Counted from the first letter of the stretch, positions 25,348 to 34,874 are shown. The stretch: 64,000 nucleotides of DNA from Acidimicrobiales bacterium (GCA_020629635.1 JAHDCX010000009.1:145460-209459), one strand, 5' to 3'. Made by a program: numbers and translations. Notes: a model not told the origin generated them from the letters alone.

Positions 25348-26108
25348 GCGCGCTCACCGGACTCATCCGTCAGGCCCGATTCGATCTCCTGATCTTCCGG
25401 CGCAACCCGGCGGCGACCTTCTTCACGGTCGTGTTGCCGCTGATCTTCCTCTTCATCTTCACGTCGATTTTCGGCAACGAAGAGATCCGCCCAGGCGTCC
25501 GGGCCGCGACGTTCTACGTGCCCGGCATCCTCGCGCTCTCCATCATCTCGGCGACCGCCACCAACCTGGCGATCACGATGACGACTCGGCGCGAGCGTGG
25601 GGTCCTGAAACGCGTTCGGGGCACGCCGATCCCGGCGTGGACGTTCGTGTTGTCCCAAGCGCTCGCGGGCCTCGTGCTGTGCCTGATCATGACGGCACTG
25701 ATCGTGCTCATCGGGTGGATCGTCTTCGATGTCTCGCTGAACGCGAGCGGCATTCCGAGCCTGCTCATCTCGGTCGTGCTCGGCGCACTCTCGTTCGCGG
25801 CGATCGGGCTCGCGTTGACCTCGATCATCCCCTCCGAAGACGCTGCTCCCGCGGTTACCAACGCCGTGTTCTTGCCGCTCTACTTCGTCAGCGACGTCTT
25901 CATCGTAAGCGAGGACACGCCGGGGTTCATCCGCCTGATCGGCGACATCTTCCCGGTGAAGCATCTCTCCAATGCGCTCCAGGAGAGCTTTGATCCCTTC
26001 GCCGACGGCGCGCCCTGGCCCTGGCAGCACTGGCTCGTCATCGCCGCATGGGGAATCGTCTGCGCCGCGATCACGATGCGCACCTTCCGCTGGACACCCA
26101 ACCGCTGA
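25344..26108 (+). CDS. ABC-2 type transporter permease
   Basis: The 254-residue membrane partner of the preceding ATPase has six predicted helices. The beginning LIRQARFDLLIFRRNPAATFF is the cytoplasmic coupling region of ABC-2 permeases, and the loop MTTRRERGVLKRVRGTP after helix 2 is highly typical. SEDAAPAVTNAVFLPLYFVSDVF marks the conserved fifth-helix region. With P450, methyltransferase and ATPase it forms a four-gene unit that looks like modification and export of a small molecule. Confidence 0.92.
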   Translation: MSALTGLIRQARFDLLIFRRNPAATFFTVVLPLIFLFIFTSIFGNEEIRPGVRAATFYVPGILALSIISATATNLAITMTTRRERGVLKRVRGTPIPAWTFVLSQALAGLVLCLIMTALIVLIGWIVFDVSLNASGIPSLLISVVLGALSFAAIGLALTSIIPSEDAAPAVTNAVFLPLYFVSDVFIVSEDTPGFIRLIGDIFPVKHLSNALQESFDPFADGAPWPWQHWLVIAAWGIVCAAITMRTFRWTPNR

Positions 26109-26203
26109 GGGCGCAGCAGCCGCGCCTACCCATCATCGTCGTGCGCCTATCGTGATTGGCACGAACAATTGGCACTCGACACGCTCTGGCGAAAGGCGGA
26201 CCT

Positions 26204-26707
26204 ATGCGGCGGATCAAGGTTCGACGTGTGCTTGTCCTTCTCGTGTTCGTGACTCTCGCCGGCTGCACGTCATCGGAGAGCCTGCCGGTCACGGAGGGCC
26301 CGTCCTGGCGTCTCGTTGGCTATGGCAACAACCTTCCGCGCAACGACCGGATGGACCCCGTTGCACAGATCCTCACCGAGCCAGCAAGCCGACCGACGCT
26401 GAGGAGTGGACGAACGGTCGAGTCAGAACTCTTCAGCGATGTCGAGCTCGGCAGCGAAGTACTTCTTGTCGTTGAAGACCACCACTTTCAGGACCATTGC
26501 GTCTACTACAGCGCAGTCGATGTCCGGCCCCCAGCCATAACACTGGAATCGTCACCGCTCGTCGAAGGCGCCAGCTGCAACGACATCCCAGGGGCCGACT
26601 TCACGGTGTTCGCGCTGACCAGCGCAGATCTTGCATGGACTGACGGCTTGGCGTCCGTCCCGGTGGTCCTGATTCAGGGCGAAACGGTCGACGCAGCGGT
26701 CAGGTGA
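26204..26707 (+). CDS. Hypothetical lipoprotein
   Basis: The 167-residue predicted lipoprotein has signal MRRIKVRRVLVLLVFVTLAGC with lipobox LAGC (Cys21). The mature part is beta-rich and has two further Cys (DHCVYY and GASCND) that could pair. No family is recognised. ATG 26204 has GAAAGG seven bases upstream. Codon usage looks slightly less GC-biased than in neighbouring genes. It is convergent with the DUF4190 gene. Confidence 0.65.
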   Translation: MRRIKVRRVLVLLVFVTLAGCTSSESLPVTEGPSWRLVGYGNNLPRNDRMDPVAQILTEPASRPTLRSGRTVESELFSDVELGSEVLLVVEDHHFQDHCVYYSAVDVRPPAITLESSPLVEGASCNDIPGADFTVFALTSADLAWTDGLASVPVVLIQGETVDAAVR

Positions 26708-26758
26708 GCATCGAGTCGGCGACGATGGCGCGTCCGCCGATTTCCGCGGTGAAAACCG

Positions 26759-27436
26759 TCAGGCGGCGACGGCGCCGATCATGAAGAGGACCAGGAACAG
26801 TCCGAGGATCACGCACCCGAGAATGCCGATGACCATCGCAGCGACGGCCTGACCCCGGTTCTTCGGGTCTCGTCGGCCAGCATCGATCGCGTTCTTCTCG
26901 GCCCACCCGAGGTAGAGCCCGATCGGTGCGGTCAAACAACAGATCAGACCCACGATCGACAGGACGAGTCCGGTCGTGGCCTGGCTGTTCTCGGCATAAC
27001 CGTACCCGGGTGCCGCTCCGGGCATCGCGCCCGCCGGTGCACCCGGGAAGGACGGAGGACCGCCTGCCGGGCTCGCTCCCGTCGACCCAAACACCGGCAT
27101 CGACGTTGGCGGCGGCGTCGCCTCGCCGGGCATCGTGGGCAGATCTGATGACGACCCTGGAGTCGATGGCACGTCGGGGGTTGCGCCGGGCAGCGTTGGC
27201 GTCGACGCGTCCGTGCCGCCCAGGATCGGCATGTCGGTCGGCGAGCCCGAACCCGGGCTCTCCGCCGACGGGGCCTCGCCGGACAGCGGCTCTATGGGCG
27301 GGATCGACGAGGCGGGCGGAGTCTGCTGCACGGGACGAGGACCCTCGGTCCACTCGGTCCCATTCCAGTAGCGCTCGGTGCCGGGAGGATCGCCCTCTGC
27401 GTGGTACCAGCCTGGAGGCGCTCCGCCCGTTGACAT
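26759..27436 (-). CDS. DUF2510-DUF4190 membrane protein
   Basis: The 225-residue protein starts with a DUF2510 motif (PPGWYHAEGDPPGTERYWNG followed by TEWT), has a Pro/Ser/Thr-rich linker of about 105 residues, and ends with a two-helix DUF4190 domain (TTGLVLSIVGLICCLTAPIG, then the Arg/Asn-containing loop, then AMVIGILGCVILGLFLVL). The function of this common actinobacterial combination is unknown to me. ATG 27436 was preferred over TTG 27445. Confidence 0.82.
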   Translation of the reverse strand: MSTGGAPPGWYHAEGDPPGTERYWNGTEWTEGPRPVQQTPPASSIPPIEPLSGEAPSAESPGSGSPTDMPILGGTDASTPTLPGATPDVPSTPGSSSDLPTMPGEATPPPTSMPVFGSTGASPAGGPPSFPGAPAGAMPGAAPGYGYAENSQATTGLVLSIVGLICCLTAPIGLYLGWAEKNAIDAGRRDPKNRGQAVAAMVIGILGCVILGLFLVLFMIGAVAA

Positions 27437-27466
27437 GTCGCTCAACTCCCCGTGCTCGGGTGGCGC

Positions 27467-28252
27467 TCAGGCGTCGTTGCGACGGATGAACACCGGCCGG
27501 TCGGCGGTCGACCGATCTGGATCGAAACGGTAGCCCATGCCGTCGAACTCGGTGAGTGACCGTTTGGCGGTGACCCGGTTCTTGATGATCCAACCGCTCA
27601 TCGCCCCCCGGGCACGCTTGGCGAAGAAGCTCACGATCTTGTAGTCGCCGTCGCCCTTTGCGTCGAGGAAGTTCGGCGTGATCACGGGCGCGGTGAGTGT
27701 GTCGGTGCGGACCGAACCGAAGTATTCGTTCGAGGCCAGGTTGACGAGCACGTTGGCTCCCGGGCTCGCCTCGACCGCGTCGTTGAGGTTCTGCGTGATC
27801 GTGTCGCCCCAGAACGAATACAGGTCGGAGCCGGCGTCGGTCTCGAGCTTGGAGCCCATCTCGAGCCGGTACGGCTGCATCAGATCGAGAGGCCGCAGCA
27901 CCCCGTACAACCCGGACAGGATGCGAAGGGTCTTCTGCGCATGAGTGAAGTCGCGTTCGCCAAAGGTGTTGGGCGCATCCATCCCGGAATAGACGTCGCC
28001 GTCGAACGCCAGCAGCGCCGGGCGAGCGTTGTCGGGGGTGAACGGTCGCTGCCAATCCTGGAATCGGGTGAAGTTGAGCTCGGCCAACGACGGCGAGATG
28101 TGCATCATCGACGCGAGCTCGTCGGGCGACTTGCCGGACATGACGTCAACGAGCTCCGCCGCGTGGTCGAGCATGTCGGGTTCGGAGAACTTCTTGGTGG
28201 CGAGCGGCGTCTCGTAGTCGAGCGACTTCGCCGGGGAGATCACGATCAGCAC
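27467..28252 (-). CDS. yaaA: Peroxide stress protein YaaA (DUF328)
   Basis: The 261-residue YaaA-family protein lowers free iron and peroxide damage in E. coli. The N-terminus MLIVISPAKSLDYETPL is diagnostic, as are AFDGDVYSGMDAP, LRILSGLYGVLRPLDLMQPYR and NLASNEYFG. RARGAMSGWIIKNR precedes the conserved end. The start codon is GTG (28252). It is transcribed with or independently of the small membrane gene upstream (37-base gap). Confidence 0.93.
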   Translation of the reverse strand: MLIVISPAKSLDYETPLATKKFSEPDMLDHAAELVDVMSGKSPDELASMMHISPSLAELNFTRFQDWQRPFTPDNARPALLAFDGDVYSGMDAPNTFGERDFTHAQKTLRILSGLYGVLRPLDLMQPYRLEMGSKLETDAGSDLYSFWGDTITQNLNDAVEASPGANVLVNLASNEYFGSVRTDTLTAPVITPNFLDAKGDGDYKIVSFFAKRARGAMSGWIIKNRVTAKRSLTEFDGMGYRFDPDRSTADRPVFIRRNDA

Positions 28253-28289
28253 AAAACAGTTCTACCGCGCGTCGGGCCGCTTGCCGGAG

Positions 28290-28445
28290 TCAGAGGAACA
28301 ACAGCAGCGCGATGATGACCGAGCCGGCAATGAAACACAGCGTGGCAAAACCGGCCACACCCAACACGATCCACGGTGCTCGGCGTCCGCTTCCCTTCGG
28401 GCGTCCCGGCGTGACGTTCGGTCCCGTCGCCTCGTCGTCGTTCAC
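28290..28445 (-). CDS. Small single-pass membrane protein (51 aa)
   Basis: GTG 28445 begins a product with a polar N-terminus (NDDEATGPNVTPGRPKGSG) and one helix (WIVLGVAGFATLCFIAGSVI, then ALLLFL at the very end). It fits between yaaA and the UbiB-like gene without overlapping either. No family is recognised. A TTG two codons earlier is an alternative start. The fit and topology support a real gene; there is no strong ribosome-binding site. Confidence 0.5.
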   Translation of the reverse strand: MNDDEATGPNVTPGRPKGSGRRAPWIVLGVAGFATLCFIAGSVIIALLLFL

Positions 28446-28456
28446 GGTCAACGATT

Positions 28457-29914
28457 CTACAAACCCTGGAAGTCCGGACGCTTGCCTGAGGTGCGTCCCC
28501 ATTGTTCGATGGCCTCGCCGATCGGGGTGGACGGCTCGGCGTCCACGAATGGCCACACCTCGCTCGCGATCCGACGCCAGTTCTGGGTGGCGTTGAGCTG
28601 GCCGAACAACGCCATCACTCCGAGGTTGATTCGCTGCAGCACCACAAAACTTGCCGGCACGTTCAGCACCTTCTTCAGTTCGCCGTGCTCGCCGCCGGTT
28701 TCGAAGATGGCCCGCACCCCTGCCGCGGAGTAGTCGTCATCGAAGGTGAACTCCTCGTCACGAAGCACGAAGTCGTAGAAGTAGCTGAAGTACTCCCCGA
28801 TCAGTTCGTTCGAGAAGGGCGCGTCCTTGGCCAAGAGTCCCGCGGCTTCGATGTCGTGACGGAACTGGGCGAAGTTCGGTTCGATCACCATGTTGACGAT
28901 CAGGGACTCGAACAGCTCGGTGTCCTCGTCAGTGAAGTGCTTCACCAGACCGAAGTCGAGAAAGGTGATCCGGCCGCCTTCGTGGAAGAGGTAGTTGCCC
29001 GGGTGCGGGTCTCCGTTGAACGCAGCGAGACGGTAGATCGAGCCGAAGGTGAACCGGAACAACGTCTCGGCGATCAGGTTGCGCTCTGACTGCCGCCACT
29101 CGAGTACTTCGTCGAACTTTGCCCCGACGACGAGTTCGGAAGTCATGACCCGCCGGGTCGAAAGCTCGGGAAGGACCGGCGGCACGTGGATGTAGGGGTG
29201 CCCGTCAAAGTGGTCGGCGAAGTACTGCTGGTTGCGGGCCTCGAGCTCGTAGTCGAGTTCTTCGGACAGCCGCTCACGGAGTTCCTCGGTGATCGTCGAC
29301 GTGTCGATCCCAGGGAACAGGACCCGGAGACCGGCGAAGAGCGCATCGTTGGTGCGCAGGTCGGCTTCGATCGCGTCGCCGACGCCGGGGTACTGCACCT
29401 TCACGGCGACCGCCTGGCCATCGTGGGTCATCGCCCGGTGCACCTGGCCAATCGACGCAGACGCGATCGGTACGGGGTCCCACTCGGCGAAGACGACGTC
29501 GGGCGCCGCGCCGAGTTCTTCGACGATCACCTGAGCGGCGAGCTCGGGCGCCATCGGCGGGGCATCCGACTGGAGCTGCGCCAACGTCATCCGCACGTTC
29601 TCCGGCAGGCCGAGGTCGAGGTAGCTCGCCATCTGGCCGACCTTCATCATGGCGCCCTTGAGATTGCCGAGTGAGGCGACGACGTCCTCGGTGGTCTTCA
29701 TCTCGAACTCGGCGTCGAGCTCATCGCGACGTTCGGCCGAGGCGAACGTCTTGCGAGCCTGCGTCGCCGCCCAACGACCTCCGGTGCGGGCACCCATCCC
29801 GGCGACCGTCGCATTGCGCCCGATGGCCGACACCTCGCCCAGACGGGAACGGGCGGCGTAGGCGATGCCGACGACGGCGCCGACGATCGCGATGCGGCGG
29901 AACCAGCGACTCAC
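28457..29914 (-). CDS. ABC1/UbiB family atypical kinase
   Basis: The 485-residue protein kinase-like protein belongs to the UbiB/ADCK family. It has an N-terminal helix (IAIVGAVVGIAYAA), then the family's KxGQ motif in MMKVGQMASYL. The modified nucleotide loop is ASIGQVHRA, followed by VAVKVQYPG (catalytic-type Lys) and the ExD-type region. The catalytic NGDPHPGNYLF and FLDFGLVKHF loops follow. Such proteins support isoprenoid-quinone or lipid functions. The GTG start overlaps the engB stop (GTGA), so it is the second gene of that pair. Confidence 0.88.
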   Translation of the reverse strand: MSRWFRRIAIVGAVVGIAYAARSRLGEVSAIGRNATVAGMGARTGGRWAATQARKTFASAERRDELDAEFEMKTTEDVVASLGNLKGAMMKVGQMASYLDLGLPENVRMTLAQLQSDAPPMAPELAAQVIVEELGAAPDVVFAEWDPVPIASASIGQVHRAMTHDGQAVAVKVQYPGVGDAIEADLRTNDALFAGLRVLFPGIDTSTITEELRERLSEELDYELEARNQQYFADHFDGHPYIHVPPVLPELSTRRVMTSELVVGAKFDEVLEWRQSERNLIAETLFRFTFGSIYRLAAFNGDPHPGNYLFHEGGRITFLDFGLVKHFTDEDTELFESLIVNMVIEPNFAQFRHDIEAAGLLAKDAPFSNELIGEYFSYFYDFVLRDEEFTFDDDYSAAGVRAIFETGGEHGELKKVLNVPASFVVLQRINLGVMALFGQLNATQNWRRIASEVWPFVDAEPSTPIGEAIEQWGRTSGKRPDFQGL

Positions 29915-30507
29915 GACGCCCCCAATAGGCGGCGGATGTCTCCGCGCAGCTCGCCAACGCCGGTGCCCTTCGCCGCAGACACCCATCGAACCTCGTCCTG
30001 ACGGACACCGGAGTGCACGGCGAGGTCACGTTTGCGGGCGCCGAGCTTGGACGGCTTCACCTTGTCGTGTTTGGTCGCCACGATGTTGATCGGCACCTCG
30101 ATGTGGTGAAACCAGTCGATCGACTGCTTGTCGAGATCGGTCGGCCCGACAAGGCCGTCGATCAACAACATGACGGCGACCAGCGACTCGCGTTCGAGCA
30201 GGTAGTTCTCGATCATGCGCGCCCACCGTTCGCGGGCGTGTTCGGGAGCCTTGGCAAACCCATAGCCCGGTAGGTCGACGACCCAGAGTCCCGAGTCCTC
30301 GGGCGCCAACTCGAACGCGTTCAGCAACTGCGTGGCGCCAGGCGTCTTGGAGGTCTTGGCCAGGTTCTTGCGATGAGCGACGGCGTTGAGGAGCGAACTC
30401 TTGCCGACGTTCGACCGACCGGCGAAGGCCACCTCCGCCACCGACTCGGGAAGCTGGGTGTGCTTCGACGCAGACTGGAGGAAGCGGAGTTGCAGCGGCC
30501 CGGACAC
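29911..30507 (-). CDS. engB: Ribosome biogenesis GTP-binding protein EngB/YsxC
   Basis: GTPase of 198 residues involved in 50S subunit assembly. G1 is GRSNVGKSSLLNAV (about residues 30-43), G2 is KTPGATQLLN, G3 is VVDLPGYGFAKAP, G4 is VATKHDKVK and G5 is in RWVSAAKGTG. The start is GTG 30507, which gives the normal family length. It is divergent from the YbaK-like gene with 34 bases between starts. Confidence 0.95.
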   Translation of the reverse strand: MSGPLQLRFLQSASKHTQLPESVAEVAFAGRSNVGKSSLLNAVAHRKNLAKTSKTPGATQLLNAFELAPEDSGLWVVDLPGYGFAKAPEHARERWARMIENYLLERESLVAVMLLIDGLVGPTDLDKQSIDWFHHIEVPINIVATKHDKVKPSKLGARKRDLAVHSGVRQDEVRWVSAAKGTGVGELRGDIRRLLGAS

Positions 30508-30541
30508 CGCTCCGAGTGTACGAGTGGGCGAGGATGGGGAG

Positions 30542-31030
30542 ATGACCAATGCCGATCCCATCGCCCATCTCGACCAACTCGGCCTGGCGTACGAGGTCGT
30601 CGAATGCGATCCCGAACTGGCCGACACGGCGGCATTCTGCGACGCGTATGGCTACGCACCCGAGGACTCGGCGAACGCCATCGTCGTGGCGGGCAAAGCG
30701 GAGCCGCCCGTGTTCGCGATGTGTCTCGTGCTCGCGCACACCAAGCTGGACGTGAACAAGGTGGTCCGCAAGCGACTGGGCACTCGCAAGGCGTCGTTTG
30801 CCTCGGGCGATCAGACCATCGAGCTCACCGGCATGATGATCGGTGGCGTCACCCCGTTCGGCACCACGACGGAGCTGCCGCTCTGGATCGACAGCCGGGT
30901 GATGGAACGCGAGCACCTCATCATTGGCGGCGGCAGCCGAGACAAAAAGCTGCTCGTTCCGCCGGCAACGCTCGCCGACCATCCGACCGCCGAAGTCGTC
31001 GACGATCTCGCCAAGATCATCGAGGTCTGA
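30542..31030 (+). CDS. YbaK/EbsC-type aminoacyl-tRNA deacylase
   Basis: The 162-residue member of the YbaK/ProX superfamily hydrolyses mischarged aminoacyl-tRNA. It contains the family segments ANAIVVAG, LAHTKLDVNKVVRKRLGTRKASFA (with the conserved Lys near the active site) and IGGVTPFG, plus IIGGGSRDKKLLVPP before the C-terminus. Its exact tRNA specificity is uncertain, since several paralogous subfamilies exist. Confidence 0.87.
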   Translation: MTNADPIAHLDQLGLAYEVVECDPELADTAAFCDAYGYAPEDSANAIVVAGKAEPPVFAMCLVLAHTKLDVNKVVRKRLGTRKASFASGDQTIELTGMMIGGVTPFGTTTELPLWIDSRVMEREHLIIGGGSRDKKLLVPPATLADHPTAEVVDDLAKIIEV

Positions 31031-31120
31031 CAACCAGACGCCAGACAGGAGCCCACGCCGGCGCCTACCATCGGTGAGGACGCGACGGGCGTCCACCATT
31101 CATGACGATTGGTGCGGGAA

Positions 31121-34100
31121 ATGACGGCACGGGGGAAGACGTACAGCGACGTTCGACTGCGGTCGCTCGTCCCCGCGCTCGCCGTCGAGCTCGCAGCAAC
31201 ATCGGGCAACATCCATCGCACGATCACCGGCTCGATGTTGTCGGCCGACATCTCTGGCTTCACCGCCCTCTCCGAGCGGTTGGCGGGCAAGGGAAAGGCC
31301 GGAGCCGAGGAGATCACCGCACTCATCAACGAGTGCTTCACCGCATTGATCGCCGCAGCGCAGCACCACGGCGGCGAGATCATCAAGTTCGGTGGCGACG
31401 CGATCCTGGTCCTGTTCCGCTCCGATGACCACGCCCTTCGTGCCGGCGCGGCGGCGATCGACATGCAGACGGCCCTTGCCGGGCTCGGCGCAGCGAAACG
31501 CGCTCGCTTGTCAATGACCGTCGGCGCGGCGACCGGCCCGTTCGATGCGTACCTGGTGGGGACCGAGCATCGAGAGCTGCTGCTGCTCGGCCCCAATGCC
31601 TCCAAGGTCATCCACCTCGAAGGCACCGCCGCGAAGGGTCAGACCCTCGTCGACGACACCGTTGCTGAAGCGCTCCGAGGGCACGCCGACATCGAACCCG
31701 CAGACGATGGCTGGACGGCGGCTGGGCAAACCGATCTCGAGCCGGTCACGCCTCCCTCGATCGCCAACGCCGACCTCGCGGCCCTGATCCCGGTTGCCGT
31801 CGCGTCGCACTTCGCCGGGTTCGCCGACCTGGGCGGCGAGCACCGGCTTGTCACCACCGGCTTCTTGTCAGTCGGCGGGCTCGACCAGTCCTCGATCGAC
31901 GACCCGGCGGCAGCCGCCGAGTCGCTCGGCGAACTCGTTGACGCCGTCGCCCGAATCACACGCGAGCACGGTGTCACCGTGCTCCACAGCGACGTCGCTC
32001 CCGACGGCGCAAAGTTCGTGTTGTGCGCAGGAGCTCCCGTCACGTTGGGCAACACCGCGGACGCGATGTTGAGCACCGGCTTGGCGATCGGACGGCTGCA
32101 GACCCCCTTCGAACTGCGCGTCGGCGTGCAGTTCGGCCGGGTGTTTGCCGGCTTCCTTGGTGCTCCCGATCGCCGCACCTACACCCTCATGGGCGACCCG
32201 GTGAACACTGCGGCCCGCATGCTCGGCCAGGCTCGGCCAGGCGAAGTCGTCGCCGTCGACGACGTCCTCGCCGCCACTCGCATGGTGTTCGACGGCGACG
32301 CCCTGCCCCCATTCGCCGCCAAGGGCAAGAGCGAACCGATCAACGCCACCGTGGTGTATGCCTCCACCGAGTGGGCGCAGCGCCCGCGTACCGACGCACC
32401 ACATGTGGGCCGTACCGCCGAACGCGAGGCGCTCCTTGCTGTCCTGCATGGCGACGTTCCCCTCATCGAAGTCGTTGCCCCAGCGGGGACCGGCAAGAGT
32501 CGACTGCTCGACGAGCTCCGCTTCGAAGCGTCACGACATCTCCACCCCGTCGTCTCGGCGCGGTGCACGCCGTACTCGGCTGCCACGCCCTATGCCCTGC
32601 TCCAGTCGATCGTTCGCCTCGCCGCCGACATCGATCACGCCGCCGACCCGGAGATCGCCGGCGAACTGCTCGCCAAGGCCGTCCGACACCACGACCCGGA
32701 TCTCCTGGCGATGCTGCCGGTCCTGGCCATCCCCGCCGGCGCCGACGTGGCAGAGACGCCCGAGGCCTCCGCCATCGACCCGAAGTTCCTGCGCGAACGG
32801 ATCCACGAAGAAACGGCACGGTTCCTTCAGGCCGCCCTCCCAAGCGGCACGATGCTGATCGTCGAAGACATGCACTGGGTCGACGATGCGTCGAGCGATT
32901 TCCTCGAGTTCAGTGCCGACCACCGGCTGGCACAGCATTGGTCGGTCGTCCTGTCGTCTCGCCCGAACGGGAACTGGACCCTCGACCCCACCAACCGGTC
33001 GACGATCACCCTCGAACCGCTCAGCGACGCCGAAGTCCGCACACTCATCCTCGAGTCGGTCGAAACCGAACTCACGGACCGCACGGTCGAGACGATCATG
33101 GCCCGGTCAGCGGGCAATCCGCTCTTTGCGATCGAGCTGGCCAAACTCGTCGGCGGCGATGGTTCGGCCGATGCGCTCCCCGATACGGTCGAGCAGCTCA
33201 TCGCCACCCGACTCGACGTGCTCGATCCCGAAGCACGACGCACCCTGCGGGTTGCGTCGGTGTTCGGGCAACAGTTCACCGCGACAGACCTGAGCGCCGT
33301 GTTCGACGGAGCGGCCATCCATCTCGAGTCACTCACCGAGTATCTCGAACGAGACGGCGAACAACTCGAGTTCGTCCACTCGCTGTTCCGCGAGGTCGCC
33401 TACGAAGGGCTGCCGTTCGCCCAGCGACGCCGTTTCCACGAACGAGTGGGCACCCACCTCGAAACAACCTCAGCCGACCGCGACGGCATCGCTGGCCTTC
33501 TTGCGGAGCACTTCTTTCTTGCGCGTAATCATCAGCGAGCGTGGCAGTACGGAACGATCGCTGGTCGTGCCGCGCGGACCCAAGCGGCCAACGCCGAAGC
33601 AGCGATCGCCCTTGGCCGAGCCGTGAAGGCCGGTCGGGCCCTCCGGTCGCTCGACAAAGAGCTCCTCGCCCAAGCCGCGCTCGAACTCGCCGAGGTGGAA
33701 GTTCTCCTCGGTGACTTCGATGCCGCCCGGGGCGGATACGACCTTGCTCGCAAGTCGACCGAGCGCCCTCATGTGCAGGCCGAAGCGTTGGGTGGAATCG
33801 GCGAGATCGGCGAACGGCAGGGTCGCTTCGACCAGGCCAAGCGGTGGTACTCGCGGGCCCATCAGACGCTGGAGGAGGCGGGCTCGACGCCCGACGTTCT
33901 CCGAGCGCGCAGCAAGGTGCACTTCCTTCGCGCCGGCACGCTCCACCGCCAAGGTGACCCCCAAGGCTGCATCATCGAGGGCCGCAAGGCGCTGGGCGAC
34001 GCCGAGGACGCCAATGACGTTGCAGGCATGGCCGCTGCGCTCCAACGGCTTCACCTGGCAACGGTCTACATGGGGCGACCCGACCGGATCGAATACGGTC

Positions 34101-34852
34101 CCCGTGCGCTCGAGCTGTTCGAGAGCATCGGACAACACGACCGGGTGTCGAGCACGCACAACAATCTCGGTATCGAGCACTACTTTGCGGGACGGTGGTC
34201 AGAAGCTGCCGCCAGTTACGAGTTGGCGACCGAAGCCGGCGTCCGGGCGGGCTCGATGGTCGACAGCATGCTCGGCCAGCTCAACTCGGGGGAGATCCTC
34301 TCCGAACAGGGCCACTGGGATGAGGCGCTCGACCGGCTCCACCGCGCTCGACGGAACTGGGAGGCCGGTCGCTATCCGATCGGGCTCTGTGCGGCGAAGC
34401 TGTATCTCGGCACGACGTACGACCGCATGGGAGACACCGAGAATGCCCGGCGAAACCTCACCGAGGCACTGGACGACATTGTCTCGTACGGCTTCAGCGA
34501 ACTCGAAGAGGACGCGCGGCTCCGGCTGCTCTTCTTCGAAGTCGACCAGGACCTCCACGACGCCGATTCGATCGTCGCCAAGTGGAGCGAAGACGAGTCG
34601 ACGTCCGCCCACCGACCGCGACTTCTTCGGATCACCGCAACGGCGCTGATCCGTGGGGGCCGCCCGTCCGAAGCGGCAGAACTCCTCGCTGCGGAGTTGC
34701 CCACACTCACCGGCATCGAGCGGGCGCTCGCGTTGCGGCTCCTCGCCCATGCGTCACGCGACGACGCCGATCCTGACTGGCAGCAAGAATCCCAGCAGAT
34801 CCTCGATGCCTTCGGCGTGGTCCGCCTCGAGCCGCTGCCCACCATCATCTAG
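31121..34852 (+). CDS. Two-cyclase-domain / AAA ATPase / TPR protein (soluble adenylyl cyclase-like)
   Basis: The 1,243-residue cytoplasmic protein has a first class III cyclase domain at about 35-190, with metal-binding Asp43 in MLSADISGF and a second Asp in IIKFGGDAILVLF. Its later segment (LLLLGPNASKV) lacks the usual GDxVNxAAR. The second cyclase domain, at about 225-410, has lost the metal-site motif (AKFVLCAGAP) but keeps MGDPVNTAARMLG with Asn and Arg. A STAND/AAA-type ATPase follows with P-loop APAGTGKSRLL (K459) and Walker B LIVEDMHWVDD (D583). The C-terminal 500 residues are TPR-like helical repeats. The order matches mammalian sAC. ATG 31121 was preferred over TTG 31109. Confidence 0.87.
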   Translation: MTARGKTYSDVRLRSLVPALAVELAATSGNIHRTITGSMLSADISGFTALSERLAGKGKAGAEEITALINECFTALIAAAQHHGGEIIKFGGDAILVLFRSDDHALRAGAAAIDMQTALAGLGAAKRARLSMTVGAATGPFDAYLVGTEHRELLLLGPNASKVIHLEGTAAKGQTLVDDTVAEALRGHADIEPADDGWTAAGQTDLEPVTPPSIANADLAALIPVAVASHFAGFADLGGEHRLVTTGFLSVGGLDQSSIDDPAAAAESLGELVDAVARITREHGVTVLHSDVAPDGAKFVLCAGAPVTLGNTADAMLSTGLAIGRLQTPFELRVGVQFGRVFAGFLGAPDRRTYTLMGDPVNTAARMLGQARPGEVVAVDDVLAATRMVFDGDALPPFAAKGKSEPINATVVYASTEWAQRPRTDAPHVGRTAEREALLAVLHGDVPLIEVVAPAGTGKSRLLDELRFEASRHLHPVVSARCTPYSAATPYALLQSIVRLAADIDHAADPEIAGELLAKAVRHHDPDLLAMLPVLAIPAGADVAETPEASAIDPKFLRERIHEETARFLQAALPSGTMLIVEDMHWVDDASSDFLEFSADHRLAQHWSVVLSSRPNGNWTLDPTNRSTITLEPLSDAEVRTLILESVETELTDRTVETIMARSAGNPLFAIELAKLVGGDGSADALPDTVEQLIATRLDVLDPEARRTLRVASVFGQQFTATDLSAVFDGAAIHLESLTEYLERDGEQLEFVHSLFREVAYEGLPFAQRRRFHERVGTHLETTSADRDGIAGLLAEHFFLARNHQRAWQYGTIAGRAARTQAANAEAAIALGRAVKAGRALRSLDKELLAQAALELAEVEVLLGDFDAARGGYDLARKSTERPHVQAEALGGIGEIGERQGRFDQAKRWYSRAHQTLEEAGSTPDVLRARSKVHFLRAGTLHRQGDPQGCIIEGRKALGDAEDANDVAGMAAALQRLHLATVYMGRPDRIEYGPRALELFESIGQHDRVSSTHNNLGIEHYFAGRWSEAAASYELATEAGVRAGSMVDSMLGQLNSGEILSEQGHWDEALDRLHRARRNWEAGRYPIGLCAAKLYLGTTYDRMGDTENARRNLTEALDDIVSYGFSELEEDARLRLLFFEVDQDLHDADSIVAKWSEDESTSAHRPRLLRITATALIRGGRPSEAAELLAAELPTLTGIERALALRLLAHASRDDADPDWQQESQQILDAFGVVRLEPLPTII

Positions 34853-34874
34853 GCGGGCAACGGCTCGAGCGGAA

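Noticed and set aside
31121..34852. Annotation as a plain LuxR/AfsR-type ATPase regulator
   Set aside because: No C-terminal helix-turn-helix is present, and the N-terminus has two clear class III cyclase domains.
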